Shown here piece after piece: positions 16,744 to 25,692 of a stretch of 64,000 nucleotides of DNA. This stretch comes from Sphingobacteriales bacterium 39-19 (lineage in GTDB: Bacteria; Bacteroidota; Bacteroidia; Chitinophagales; Chitinophagaceae), in assembly GCA_001898465.1 (NCBI GenBank), contig MKTX01000005.1, forward strand, positions 124,001 to 188,000, written 5' to 3'. The stretch's first letter is position 1; each line of letters begins with the position of its first letter. The notes below the pieces were generated by a model. That model was given only the letters and a program-made list of their open reading frames with translations, was not told the DNA's origin and made no database searches. Both the position numbers and the translations under genes were made by a program.

Positions 16744-18042
16744 ATGGTACATCGTATTATAGAATGGTCGTTGCGCAACCGCTACATTGTTTTGATAATG
16801 GTGGCAGGCTTATTTGTTTGGGGTGCTTTTTCTGTAAAAAACAATCCCATTGATGCCATTCCCGACCTTTCAGAAAACCAGGTCATTGTATTTACCGAAT
16901 GGATGGGGCGTGGACCCCAACTGATAGAAGACCAGGTAACTTATCCTTTGGTTACAAACCTCCAGGGCTTACCACGCATTAAATATGTAAGGGGCACGTC
17001 CATGTTCGGCATGAGCTTTATTTACGTCATTTTTGAAGATGATGTTGATGTGTACTGGGCAAGGGAAAGAGTGCTGGAACGGTTAAGCACCATTTCCCGC
17101 AACTTACCAACAGGCGTAAGCCCGCAGTTAGGTCCTGATGGAACAGGCGTAGGGCATATTCTCTGGTACACATTGGATGCTCCTGGAATGGATTTGGGCG
17201 AGCAAAGAGCCTTGCAGGACTGGTACATCAAGTTTGGTTTGCAAAACGTAAAAGGCGTAAGCGAAATCGCTTCCTTTGGCGGCTTTCAAAAGCAATATCA
17301 AATCACACTCGATCCCAACAAGCTTTTATACTACAAACTCTCTGTAAACAATGTTATCAGCGCTGTTCGTTCCAATAACAACGAAACCGGCGGCAGCAAA
17401 TTTGAGTTGAGTGATATAGGCTATGTAATTAAAACCTCCGGCTACTTAAATTCCATAGAAGAGATCCAAAACATTCCCCTGAAAACCGATAATGGCATTG
17501 CTGTAAGAGTGGCTGATATAGCCAGTGTGCAAATGACCGGTGAAACAAGGCTGGGCATTTTTGACCAGAATGGAGAAGGCGAAAGAGTAGGCGGCATTGT
17601 GGTGATGCGTTATGGCGAAAATGCCGATGAAGTGATTGACAATGTAAAAGCTAAAATGCTGGAAGTGGCAAAAGGTTTTCCTGAAGGTGTAAAATTTGAT
17701 ATTGTTTATGATCGTGGCGAACTGATTAATCAGTCCATTTCTTCTATCAAAACCACCCTCATTGAAGAAATGATTGTGGTATCGCTTATCGTTATCATCT
17801 TCCTGTTTCACTGGCGCAGTGCCTTTAGCATTGTTATCCAAATTCCCATCACCATTGCCATCAGTTTCATTTTGCTTAATGCCTTTGGCATTTCTTCCAA
17901 TATCATGTCCCTAACCGGTATTGCACTGGCAATTGGGGTCATTGTGGACAATGGCATTATCATGAGTGAAAATGCTTACAAACACCTGGCAGACCGCTAT
18001 GCACATTGGCAACAGGAACAAAAAAACAAAACCGAATTATGA
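16744..18042 (+). CDS. cusA: CusA/CzcA RND metal pump, N-terminal part (frame ends early)
   Basis: These 432 residues are the first part of a heavy-metal RND pump. Visible are the first membrane helix (IVLIMVAGLFVWGAFSV), the NPIDAIPDLSENQVIVFTEW block, porter-domain sequence and helices TM2-TM4 with the GIALAIGVIVDNGIIMSENA motif, which carries the proton-relay region. The frame stops at TGA 18040, in the middle of the protein, and the remainder is encoded in the -1 frame from about 18027. The heptamer A_AAA_AAC sits at 18021-18027 in exactly the right phase for a -1 shift. With the shift the product would be about 1076 residues, normal for CusA. Without it the pump is inactive. Confidence 0.85.
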   Translation: MVHRIIEWSLRNRYIVLIMVAGLFVWGAFSVKNNPIDAIPDLSENQVIVFTEWMGRGPQLIEDQVTYPLVTNLQGLPRIKYVRGTSMFGMSFIYVIFEDDVDVYWARERVLERLSTISRNLPTGVSPQLGPDGTGVGHILWYTLDAPGMDLGEQRALQDWYIKFGLQNVKGVSEIASFGGFQKQYQITLDPNKLLYYKLSVNNVISAVRSNNNETGGSKFELSDIGYVIKTSGYLNSIEEIQNIPLKTDNGIAVRVADIASVQMTGETRLGIFDQNGEGERVGGIVVMRYGENADEVIDNVKAKMLEVAKGFPEGVKFDIVYDRGELINQSISSIKTTLIEEMIVVSLIVIIFLFHWRSAFSIVIQIPITIAISFILLNAFGISSNIMSLTGIALAIGVIVDNGIIMSENAYKHLADRYAHWQQEQKNKTEL

Positions 18043-19973
18043 TCTGGCGTAGAAAAAATAAAAAGATAAAAGAAAACTGGATTACCGAAGAAGAACGGCT
18101 TGCCATTATTGAAAAATCCAGCAAGCAGGTATCCAGGGGCGTATTCTTTGCAACTGTTATCATCATCACTTCATTTCTTCCGGTGTTTTTACTCACCGGT
18201 CAGGAAGGAAAATATTTCCACCCGGTAGCCTATACCAAAACATTCATCATGATAGTGGATGCCTTTCTGGTAATTACGTTGGCACCGGTGCTGATTTCCT
18301 TTTTTATGAAAGGAAAATTCAGGCCCGACAATGCCAATCCGGTAAACCGGTTTTTGGAAAGAGTTTATACCCCAATTATCCATTGGGTAATGAAATGGCG
18401 AAAAACAACGCTTGCCATCAATATACTTGCACTGCTCATTTCCATTCCGCTGCTACGAAGCCTGGGTACTGAGTTTATGCCGCCGCTCGACGAACAAAGC
18501 GTTTTGTTTATGCCGGTTACATTGCCTGACGTTTCCAATGCGGAAGCAAAGAGAATATTGCAGGTACAGGATAAAATCATCAAATCTGTTCCTGAAGTGG
18601 ACAAGGTATTAGGCAAGGCAGGCAGAGCCAGTACGGCAACAGACAATTCCCCCATCAGTATGATTGAAACCATCATTACATTAAAACCACGTGAAGAATG
18701 GCGGGAAGGCATTACGAAAGCCGGCATCATTAAAGAACTGGATGCCAAGCTGCAAATTCCCGGTGTGGTAAATGGTTGGACACAGCCCATCATCAACCGC
18801 ATCAACATGCTATCTACCGGCATCCGTACCGATGTGGGTATTAAAGTGTATGGGCAAAGTCTTGATACGCTTGCCGCCGTTTCCGAACGGGTAAAAACAG
18901 CCCTTGAAGGCACTGCCGGTGTTGCAGATTTATACGTTGAACCTATAACCGGCGGTAAATACCTTTCTATTGATGTTCGTCGTGCCGACCTGGGTCGTTA
19001 TGGCTTGAATGTGGATGATGTAAACCAAACCGTGGAAACTGCTTTAGGCGGCGCTCCTATTGGACAAACGGTAGAAGGCCGGCAGCGTTTTTCAATCAAT
19101 GTACGTTTAGCGCAGGATTATAGAAACAGCGTAGAGCAAATCAAAAGAATACCGCTTCAATCAGCAGGTTTTGGCGAAGTGCCTTTAAGTGCTGTAGCGG
19201 ATATTAAGTTTGAAGATGGACCGCCGATGATTAATTCTGAAAACGCTTTGTTGCGTGGCGCTGTCTTGTTTAATGTAAGAGACCGTGATTTGGGCAGCAC
19301 GGTAGAAGAAGCAATGGAAAAGCTCAACCAGCAAAAAGGGATTTTGCCTGCCGGTTACTTCCTGGAATGGAGCGGACAGTACGAAAACCTCATTAGAGGA
19401 CAGCAAACACTCATGTGGATTGCACCAATTGTACTGGTCATTATTTTCTTCTCCTTATACTTTGCTTTTCATTCCATTCGTGAAGCATTCCTAAGCCTTA
19501 TCACCGTTCCGTTTGCCCTGATCGGCGGCGCTTACATTATCTACTTCTGGGGTGTCAATCTTTCGGTAGCAGTAGCCGTTGGTTTCATTGCTTTGTTTGG
19601 CATTGCAGTAGAAACAGGCATTGTGATGGTTATTTATTTGAACGATGCCATGCAACAACTCATCAAGCTAAAAGGAAATTCAAGGGAAACCATTACAAAG
19701 GCGGACCTGCAGGAATACGTTATTCATGGTGCGGCAAAAAGATTACGTCCTAAGATCATGACGGTTTGCGTTTCCCTGTTTGGTCTGGTCCCGGTGCTAT
19801 GGGCAACCGGTGTAGGAACGGATGTGATGAAACCGGTGGTATTGCCGATGATTGGCGGCGTGTTTACTTCCGCTATTCATATCCTGCTGGTAACGCCGCT
19901 CATCTTCTTAATGGCAAAGGAATACGAATTACGCAAACACGGAAAATTGGAGGTGTACGATGTGCAACATTAA
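18006..19973 (+). CDS. cusA: CusA/CzcA RND metal pump, C-terminal part
   Basis: This frame encodes the rest of the pump: EERLAIIEKSSKQVSRGVFF, the second large periplasmic loop (GTEFMPPLDEQSVLFMPVTL) and porter domains PC1/PC2. The last six membrane helices follow (WIAPIVLVIIFFSLYFAFHS ... VGFIALFGIAVETGIVMVIY ... KIMTVCVSLFGLVPVLWATG). The ATG at 18006 overlaps the upstream frame and is probably not a real start, since no conserved sequence begins there; homologous sequence starts near 18027. As an RND antiporter it would export Cu+/Ag+ from the periplasm using the proton gradient, with CusB and CusC encoded next. Confidence 0.85.
   Translation: MATGTKKQNRIMIWRRKNKKIKENWITEEERLAIIEKSSKQVSRGVFFATVIIITSFLPVFLLTGQEGKYFHPVAYTKTFIMIVDAFLVITLAPVLISFFMKGKFRPDNANPVNRFLERVYTPIIHWVMKWRKTTLAINILALLISIPLLRSLGTEFMPPLDEQSVLFMPVTLPDVSNAEAKRILQVQDKIIKSVPEVDKVLGKAGRASTATDNSPISMIETIITLKPREEWREGITKAGIIKELDAKLQIPGVVNGWTQPIINRINMLSTGIRTDVGIKVYGQSLDTLAAVSERVKTALEGTAGVADLYVEPITGGKYLSIDVRRADLGRYGLNVDDVNQTVETALGGAPIGQTVEGRQRFSINVRLAQDYRNSVEQIKRIPLQSAGFGEVPLSAVADIKFEDGPPMINSENALLRGAVLFNVRDRDLGSTVEEAMEKLNQQKGILPAGYFLEWSGQYENLIRGQQTLMWIAPIVLVIIFFSLYFAFHSIREAFLSLITVPFALIGGAYIIYFWGVNLSVAVAVGFIALFGIAVETGIVMVIYLNDAMQQLIKLKGNSRETITKADLQEYVIHGAAKRLRPKIMTVCVSLFGLVPVLWATGVGTDVMKPVVLPMIGGVFTSAIHILLVTPLIFLMAKEYELRKHGKLEVYDVQH
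18021..18027 (+). other. A_AAA_AAC slippery heptamer joining the cusA frames
   Basis: In the cusA frame the codons read CAA-AAA-AAC, so the string A-AAA-AAC is a canonical -1 slippery heptamer. A -1 shift here leads directly into the frame of the 18006-19973 segment, 13 bases before the zero-frame stop. The alternative is loss of one A from an A8 run. I see no clear downstream pseudoknot. Confidence 0.5.
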
Positions 19974-21210
19974 AAAATATCTCTTCTTGCTCTTACTGCT
20001 TCCGGTTAGTGCATTTGCACAGCAAAAAGAAGTATTGAGCCTGCCGGAAATCATACAAAAGATAGACAGCAATAATATTCTGCTTAAAACTTACGGCTTA
20101 CGGGCTGAAGGTTACAGATACAGCGCTGATGCGGCCACTGCCTGGATGCCGCCAATGGTAGGCGCAGGCACATTCATGACGCCTTACCCGTTTCAAAAAG
20201 TGATGGACGGCAGCGATAAGGGTTCTGTAATGCTCCGGCTGGAACAGGAAATTCCCAACGGAAAGAAATTGCAGGCAAGAAAAAACTATATCCAGTCGCA
20301 AGGGAATATTGAAAAGGCTACCCGTGCGGTTACACTGAATGACTTAAAAGCACAGGCAAAGGGGCAGTATTTTAACTGGCTGGTAGCGGCGCAAAAAATC
20401 AAAGTAATTGAAGCCAATGAAAAGATACTGGAAATGATGAAGAAAATTGAAGAAGTGAGGTATCCGTACAATCAGTCGCAGTTAAGCACAGTCTATAGAG
20501 CAGAAGCCGAAATACAAAAGAACCGCAACATGCTACTGATGCCACAGGGCGACATTGCGCAAGCAAAGGCTTATCTCAACTCATTAATGAACCGTCCGGG
20601 CAACGCTGATTTTCGTATTGATACCACTTACGAACCACGCTTTGTCGCATCAGTTACTTACGATACGGCAAGCCTTGCTACCCAACGAAAAGATGTGCTG
20701 CAAATGAATGAAAGCATCCGTTCCATGAAGCTAAATATTCAGTCTATGGCGCTGGATCGAAAACCAACCTTCCGCATTCAGTTTGATCACATGACGCCGC
20801 TCACCGGAATGATGCCGAAGGCATATAGCGTAATGGGCATGATGTCTATTCCCATTGCACCCTGGTCAAAAAAAATGTACCAGTCCGAAATTAAAGCTAT
20901 GCAGTCAAACATCGGTGCAATGGAAAGCGAAAGGGCTGCAATGCTCCAGGAAACGCAGGGCATGTTATACGGTATGCAGGCGCAAATACAAACCATGCAG
21001 CAGCGTATCAAATCATTAGAACAGAAAGTGATACCTGCCTTGCAAAAAACCTTAGATGCCAGCTTTTTGTCGTACCAGGAAAATAAGCTTACCCTTACCA
21101 TTGTCCTTGACAACTGGGAAGCACTGAACATGATGCAGCTTGATGTGTTGGACGAGAAACAAAAATTATTTCAAATGATTATTGATTATGAAAAAGAGTT
21201 ATTCAGGTAA
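19960..21210 (+). CDS. cusC: TolC-family outer-membrane channel (CusC type)
   Basis: The product has 416 residues with a signal peptide (MCNIKKYLFLLLLLPVSAFAQ) and two repeats of the TolC helical domain, including GVPxG-like PFQKVMDGSD and the coiled-coil YRAEAEIQKNRN region. It overlaps the end of cusA by 14 bases. It would form the outer-membrane duct of the Cus pump. The region is Met-rich (MTPLTGMMPKAYSVMGMMSI), which is unusual for a duct and fits copper. Confidence 0.85.
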   Translation: MCNIKKYLFLLLLLPVSAFAQQKEVLSLPEIIQKIDSNNILLKTYGLRAEGYRYSADAATAWMPPMVGAGTFMTPYPFQKVMDGSDKGSVMLRLEQEIPNGKKLQARKNYIQSQGNIEKATRAVTLNDLKAQAKGQYFNWLVAAQKIKVIEANEKILEMMKKIEEVRYPYNQSQLSTVYRAEAEIQKNRNMLLMPQGDIAQAKAYLNSLMNRPGNADFRIDTTYEPRFVASVTYDTASLATQRKDVLQMNESIRSMKLNIQSMALDRKPTFRIQFDHMTPLTGMMPKAYSVMGMMSIPIAPWSKKMYQSEIKAMQSNIGAMESERAAMLQETQGMLYGMQAQIQTMQQRIKSLEQKVIPALQKTLDASFLSYQENKLTLTIVLDNWEALNMMQLDVLDEKQKLFQMIIDYEKELFR

Positions 21211-22528
21211 ACTGCTCATACCGCTGCTGACAGTTCTGTTGTTGTTTTCCTGCAAGGAGAAAACAGAAACAACCAGGACGACAGAAACAACGCATAACCA
21301 CAGCGAAGCAACTAAATATACTTGTCCCATGCACCCACAAATCGTCCGGCATCAACCCGACAAATGTCCTATTTGCGGCATGGACTTAGTGCCTATGAGC
21401 AGTTCCCACGAATTGCATGTTGACAGCAGTTTATTGCCTTTATTAAAACCGGTAAATGAACAGGTGGTTTCTTCCATGCCAACTATTAGAGCGGAAAGCG
21501 GCTCAAGGATTTTCTCTTTGCCGGTGCAGGGTATTGTTACCTACGACACCAGGAGCCAGGAAAGCATTTCCAGTCGTGTTGCCGGAAGAATTGAAAGAAT
21601 GTATATCAAATACAATTACCAACCGGTAAGCAAAGGACAGCTTATCATGGAAATTTATTCTACCGACTTGGCTGCTGCTCAAAGGGAATTAATTTATATC
21701 AGCAGGAGTGATAACAATCCTTCGTTACTGCAAAAAGCCAGGCAACGCCTTAGCCTTTTAGGTATGCAGCCGGCACAAATTAACCAGGTAATTAAAAGCG
21801 GAAAGCCGCTATACCGGGTGCCGGTTTATAGCAGCGTTAGCGGTTATATTGTAGAAAAAAATGTAGCAGTAAATGCTGCCTCTTCGGGTGTTGCCATGCC
21901 TTCTTCATCTTCAGCTTCTTCCGTTGGAATGGGTGGCATGGGTGGTGATGCTTCCGCTGCGGCTACCCCTACACCCCAGGCTGCCCCCAGCCCCACACCA
22001 GTGATGATTAGGGAGGGGCAATATGTAGGTGCAGGAGAAACGGTTTTTACCATTTACAAGGATAACAGCATGGTGGCAGAATTTTCTTTTGCCCCTTCAT
22101 TGGCTGCTGAAATCAAACGAGGGCAAAAGCTGGTGTTTCATACCGTTGCCAACCCTAACGATGTAAAAACCGGAAGTATTGGTTTGATTGAACCAAGCCA
22201 AAGAAATGGTGAAAGCTTTACGGTTGCCCGTGTGTACTTATCTGGTACCGACTTAAAACCGGGACAATTGCTTACTGCAAATATACCTGTTGTAAAAAAC
22301 GGAGCGTACTGGCTGCCTGAAAAAGCAGTGCTACAATTGGGAACAAAAGCCGTCGTTTTCAAAAAAGAGAATGGTGTTTACATTCCGAAACAAGTACAAA
22401 CTGGTATTAAAGTAAATGGCATGGTAGAAATAATAGACTTCATTGGCGACTGGCATGTAGCTAAGAATGCCAGCTTCCTGGTGGACAACGAAAGCTTTAT
22501 CCGACTGACTTCAAACAATTCAAAATGA
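21188..22528 (+). CDS. cusB: RND adaptor (CusB type) with heavy-metal binding domain, copy 1
   Basis: The product has 446 residues. It is a lipoprotein by its signal (LLTVLLLFSC). An N-terminal heavy-metal binding domain follows, with YTCPMHPQIVRH..DKCPICGMDL at about residues 36-65, then the CusB core (RVAGRIERMYIKYNYQPVSKGQ, coiled-coil hairpin, second lipoyl half). A Gly/Met/Ala/Pro-rich insert (SVGMGGMGGDAS..PTPQAAPSP) lies at about residues 237-274. ATG 21188 is preferred to the TTG two codons earlier. It binds periplasmic Cu+/Ag+ and activates CusA. A second adaptor follows with an ATGA overlap. Confidence 0.88.
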   Translation: MKKSYSGKLLIPLLTVLLLFSCKEKTETTRTTETTHNHSEATKYTCPMHPQIVRHQPDKCPICGMDLVPMSSSHELHVDSSLLPLLKPVNEQVVSSMPTIRAESGSRIFSLPVQGIVTYDTRSQESISSRVAGRIERMYIKYNYQPVSKGQLIMEIYSTDLAAAQRELIYISRSDNNPSLLQKARQRLSLLGMQPAQINQVIKSGKPLYRVPVYSSVSGYIVEKNVAVNAASSGVAMPSSSSASSVGMGGMGGDASAAATPTPQAAPSPTPVMIREGQYVGAGETVFTIYKDNSMVAEFSFAPSLAAEIKRGQKLVFHTVANPNDVKTGSIGLIEPSQRNGESFTVARVYLSGTDLKPGQLLTANIPVVKNGAYWLPEKAVLQLGTKAVVFKKENGVYIPKQVQTGIKVNGMVEIIDFIGDWHVAKNASFLVDNESFIRLTSNNSK

Positions 22529-23742
22529 AACAGACACTAAAAATACTTTCCGTTATTCTGCTTGCCGGCACAGCCCTTTTGGGCTTTCCTTCCTGCAACG
22601 ACGGAGAAAAGGAACAGCATACGGAAACAACGCACAAGCAAACCTATACCTGTCCTATGCACCCGCAAATCATTAGCGACAAACCGGGCACCTGCCCTAT
22701 TTGCGGAATGGATCTGGTGCTGTTTGACAAAAGCAATGTTTCCGATTACCTCACATTAAGTGAACCGCAACAGGCATTGGCAAATGTTACGACCGATACC
22801 ATTAAAACCGGTTCGTTCTCTTCCTTCAAACAATTAAACGGAAGGCTTACAGTGGACCCTTCGCAAACCGAAGCCGTATCGAGCCGTGTAGCCGGAAGGA
22901 TTGAAGCTTTGTATGTGAAACAAACTGGTGTTCCGGTTCGCAAGGGACAGCCCTTGTATAAAATTTACTCGGAACAATTAGCGGCGCTGCAACAGGAATA
23001 TCTCATAACCATAGCGCAGGCAGCCCAATTTCCGGACGACAACAAGTTTCAACAATTGGCAGATGCAGCAAAGCAAAAGTTGCTTTTATATAGCCAAACA
23101 GAAGCGCAGATACAGCAGCTAAGAAATAAAAAGCAAACCAGCCCTTATGTTACATATCCTGCTCCGGCGGATGCCGTTGTGTCTGAACTATTTATTACAG
23201 AAGGTCAATACGTGGCAGAAGGTTCTTCCATTATGAGTCTTGAAGCGTATCATACCATTTGGGTGGAAGCCGATTTATACTCTGGCGAAGCAAGCCTTGT
23301 AAAGAAAGGCGATGTAGTAAACGTAACCGTAGCAGGATTTGAAAACGAACCCAAAAAAATGCGGGTTGAATTTATGGCGCCGGCGCTACAGGCAGGCAGC
23401 CAGTTGCTTACTATCAGGGGCAGCATACCTAATTCTAATAATCAGCTCAAAGCAGGAATGCAGGCAGTTATACAATTGCCTGTTGCCAATACTTCCAAAG
23501 CCCTTACGCTACCGGTAGATGCAGTTATTCATGATGGTAAAGGGGCCCATATTTGGGTAGAAACAGGCGAAGGAAAGTTTGCACCAAAAATGGTAGAAAC
23601 AGGCGCTGAAAACTTTAACCGCATAGAAATAACCAAAGGTGTAGAAGAAGGTGATGTGGTAGTGGTTTCCGGTGCCTACCTACTATACAGTGAGTTTGTA
23701 TTAAAAAAGGGCAAAAACCCGATGGCAGGGCATAATCATTAA
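22525..23742 (+). CDS. cusB: RND adaptor (CusB type) with heavy-metal binding domain, copy 2
   Basis: The product has 405 residues, again a lipoprotein (LLGFPSC) with a YTCPMHPQIISDKPGTCPIC site near residues 41-60. The adaptor core then follows (VSSRVAGRIEALYVKQTGVPVRKGQ, YPAPADAVVSELFITEGQYV) and ends in HNH. The overlap ATGA with copy 1 suggests translational coupling. Having two different adaptors for one pump suggests a hexamer built from heterodimers or two alternative complexes (inference). Confidence 0.88.
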   Translation: MKQTLKILSVILLAGTALLGFPSCNDGEKEQHTETTHKQTYTCPMHPQIISDKPGTCPICGMDLVLFDKSNVSDYLTLSEPQQALANVTTDTIKTGSFSSFKQLNGRLTVDPSQTEAVSSRVAGRIEALYVKQTGVPVRKGQPLYKIYSEQLAALQQEYLITIAQAAQFPDDNKFQQLADAAKQKLLLYSQTEAQIQQLRNKKQTSPYVTYPAPADAVVSELFITEGQYVAEGSSIMSLEAYHTIWVEADLYSGEASLVKKGDVVNVTVAGFENEPKKMRVEFMAPALQAGSQLLTIRGSIPNSNNQLKAGMQAVIQLPVANTSKALTLPVDAVIHDGKGAHIWVETGEGKFAPKMVETGAENFNRIEITKGVEEGDVVVVSGAYLLYSEFVLKKGKNPMAGHNH

Positions 23743-23777
23743 TAAACATTCAATCATACATCTAAAAACAAAAAACA

Positions 23778-24335
23778 ATGCAACATTTATTGAAAACAGT
23801 AATTCCTTTCGCAGCAGCCCTTATTATTTCCTCCTGTGGAGGCAACAGCAGTTCCGAAAACAAGGCCGGAACAACAGACAGCCACGATCATGCTGCCACA
23901 GAACAAATGCAAAGCACCGCCAGTTCAACACCTGTTCTAAAAAACGATAAGCTCAATGCCGTTTACCAGCATTACATTCATTTAACAACCGCGCTTACCA
24001 ATGATGATATGGCAGAAGCTAAAGTTGCTGCCAATGCAATTGAAGCCGGTGCAAAAGATATAGATGGCGCAAACACTATTGCATCAGCAGCTTCAAAAAT
24101 TACTGCTGCATCAGGCATCGAAGCTCAAAGAGCTGCCTATGAAACATTGAGTAATAATATGACTGCCTTAATTAAGAAAGAAGGTTTATCCAGTGGTGAA
24201 TTATATGTGGCACATTGCCCAATGGCTTTTAACGACAAAGGCGCTTCGTGGATCAGTGGCAGCAAGGAAATTCGTAATCCTTACTTTGGTGAAAAGATGT
24301 TGGGTTGCGGCGAAGTGCAGGAAACGATTAAATAA
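23778..24335 (+). CDS. DUF3347 lipoprotein, copy 1
   Basis: The product has 185 residues. The lipobox is IISSC, a helical DUF3347 domain (VYQHYIHLTTALTNDDMAEA) covers about 55-140, and a conserved C-terminus (HCPMAFNDKGASWISGSKEI then RNPYFGEKMLGCG) ends it. The CPM, Met and CG residues of the tail are shared with the two other copies at 25094 and 25693 and could form a metal site. DUF3347 proteins often accompany Cus pumps in Bacteroidota; biochemical role unknown. Confidence 0.82.
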   Translation: MQHLLKTVIPFAAALIISSCGGNSSSENKAGTTDSHDHAATEQMQSTASSTPVLKNDKLNAVYQHYIHLTTALTNDDMAEAKVAANAIEAGAKDIDGANTIASAASKITAASGIEAQRAAYETLSNNMTALIKKEGLSSGELYVAHCPMAFNDKGASWISGSKEIRNPYFGEKMLGCGEVQETIK

Positions 24336-24496
24336 GAATGTTTTTGGGATTTAAGAAGAAAAGCACTATGAAGTCAAAAAATTCGGCATAGGATGAGTTT
24401 GCTAAGGCAGAGATAGAAGCTTACTTATTTCGGCAAATCTAAAAATTATGTAAATCTTAATAAAAATAATATAACAGTGGGCAGCTTTCGACTGGC

Positions 24497-24504
24497 TACC
24501 TTTG
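24497..24504 (+). promoter_or_regulatory. Putative -7 promoter box before the His-rich gene
   Basis: TACCTTTG is identical to the -7 box before the 15857 gene and lies 28 bases before ATG 24533. The preceding stretch from 24336 carries only a decayed mini-frame (24368-24443, with an internal TAG) and nothing else recognisable. Confidence 0.45.
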
Positions 24505-24532
24505 TATATGACTTAGTCTTGGGCAAACTGTG

Positions 24533-25018
24533 ATGAAAGAAAATCAATCCATACAGCTAAAAGCAGCATTTCTGTTAATCGTGTTCTCACTAAATACGGT
24601 TATTGGATTTGCTTGTTCTCTTGGTTTGGATTTAGGTTTTAACGCTACTCATCACCATGAGGAAGCAACTCAATCTTCAACACATGTGCACGGTGATGGT
24701 AAAAAACATCAGCATCACCATCAACATAATCATCAAGAGAAAAACCACAACCAAACAAGCCATCAGCATAACTCAAAAGATGGTAAAGACAATTGCTGTA
24801 ATGAAAAAGCAACGAAATTTGCTCATCTCGAAAAAACCGTCCCCCAATCCGTAAATGCTGTAATTAATCCTGTATTCTTTGCAGCATTTCTTTCTATATA
24901 CTTTGATGTTGACCTTTTATTTACTTCGCAGGCTGTTCCAAATATCAAGCATTTTGTCCGAAGTTACCATCCTCCCATACCGGACATTCGCATAGCCATT
25001 CAGAGCTTTCAGATTTGA
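24533..25018 (+). CDS. His-rich membrane-associated protein
   Basis: The product has 161 residues. A hydrophobic N-terminal segment (AAFLLIVFSLNTVIGFACSLG) is followed by about 14 histidines in roughly 60 residues (HHHEE, HVHGDG, HQHHHQHNHQ, HQHN) and CC. A C-terminal part with a second hydrophobic stretch (NPVFFAAFLSIYF) follows. I chose ATG 24533 rather than the GTG one codon earlier. It resembles short cation-binding proteins of copper/zinc loci; the His stretch suggests metal buffering. No firm family. Confidence 0.7.
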   Translation: MKENQSIQLKAAFLLIVFSLNTVIGFACSLGLDLGFNATHHHEEATQSSTHVHGDGKKHQHHHQHNHQEKNHNQTSHQHNSKDGKDNCCNEKATKFAHLEKTVPQSVNAVINPVFFAAFLSIYFDVDLLFTSQAVPNIKHFVRSYHPPIPDIRIAIQSFQI

Positions 25019-25034
25019 TTTAATGTTTCATTTC

Positions 25035-25073
25035 TGCATGGCATTATTTGCCCATGCCTGCACTTATTTTTTG
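25035..25073 (+). terminator. Terminator after the His-rich gene
   Basis: GCATGG (25036-25041) pairs with CCATGC (25052-25057), flanked by TGCA repeats, and is followed by CTTATTTTTTG. Confidence 0.6.
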
Positions 25074-25093
25074 TAAACATTAAATCATTTCAA

Positions 25094-25615
25094 ATGAAAA
25101 AGCTAATCGTAATAGCAACATTATTTTGCTTTATTTCAGTGTCAGCATCTGCTCAACACGACCATGGCAGCCATAAGACTAAATCTTCAACTTCGACTAT
25201 TAATGCGGGTGATAATCAAAATCTCTCGCAATTACTTACTTTCTATTATAACATAAAGGACGCCCTGGCTGCGGACAACGCCACTGTCGCTTCTGCTAAA
25301 GCAGCAGAATTTGTAAAGACTGCCAATAGCATAGATTATAAAGTAATTTCGGAAGGCAATATTCACGCTTTGCTTAAAGATGCTGGGCGGATTTCCGAAA
25401 CCAAAGACATCAAACAGCAACGTAATCTATTTGCCAATCTCTCCACCAATATGTCTGCCGTAGCTAAAGCGGTAAAACTCACTGACCAGCCTGTTTTTCA
25501 ACAATATTGCCCAATGAAAAAGGCATATTGGTTAAGTAGTGAAAAGACAATCAAAAATCCATATTACGGTAGCAGCATGCTTACCTGTGGTAAGGTAACA
25601 GAAACTTTCAACTAA
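25094..25615 (+). CDS. DUF3347 secreted protein, copy 2
   Basis: The product has 173 residues with a Sec signal (LIVIATLFCFISVSASAQ), so it is soluble periplasmic, unlike the two lipoprotein copies. The mature N-terminus is His-rich (HDHGSHK). The DUF3347 helices (LLTFYYNIKDALAADNATVA) are followed by the tail YCPMKKAYWLSSEKTIKNPY, then YGSSMLTCG. Confidence 0.82.
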   Translation: MKKLIVIATLFCFISVSASAQHDHGSHKTKSSTSTINAGDNQNLSQLLTFYYNIKDALAADNATVASAKAAEFVKTANSIDYKVISEGNIHALLKDAGRISETKDIKQQRNLFANLSTNMSAVAKAVKLTDQPVFQQYCPMKKAYWLSSEKTIKNPYYGSSMLTCGKVTETFN

Positions 25616-25639
25616 CTCTTTTTCAAAATCAAAGCACTG

Positions 25640-25672
25640 TTGAGGTTGCCTTTTGTAAACCTCAAATTTATT
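25640..25672 (+). terminator. Terminator between DUF3347 copies 2 and 3
   Basis: TTGAGGTT (25640-25647) pairs perfectly with AACCTCAA (25658-25665), loop of ten bases, followed by ATTTATT. Confidence 0.65.
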
Positions 25673-25692
25673 CACTTTAAAGTATTACAAGA

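Noticed and set aside
24660-24800. CRISPR-like or tandem DNA repeats in the His-rich gene
   Set aside because: The CATCAC/CATAAT periodicity comes from His codons and has no spacer structure.
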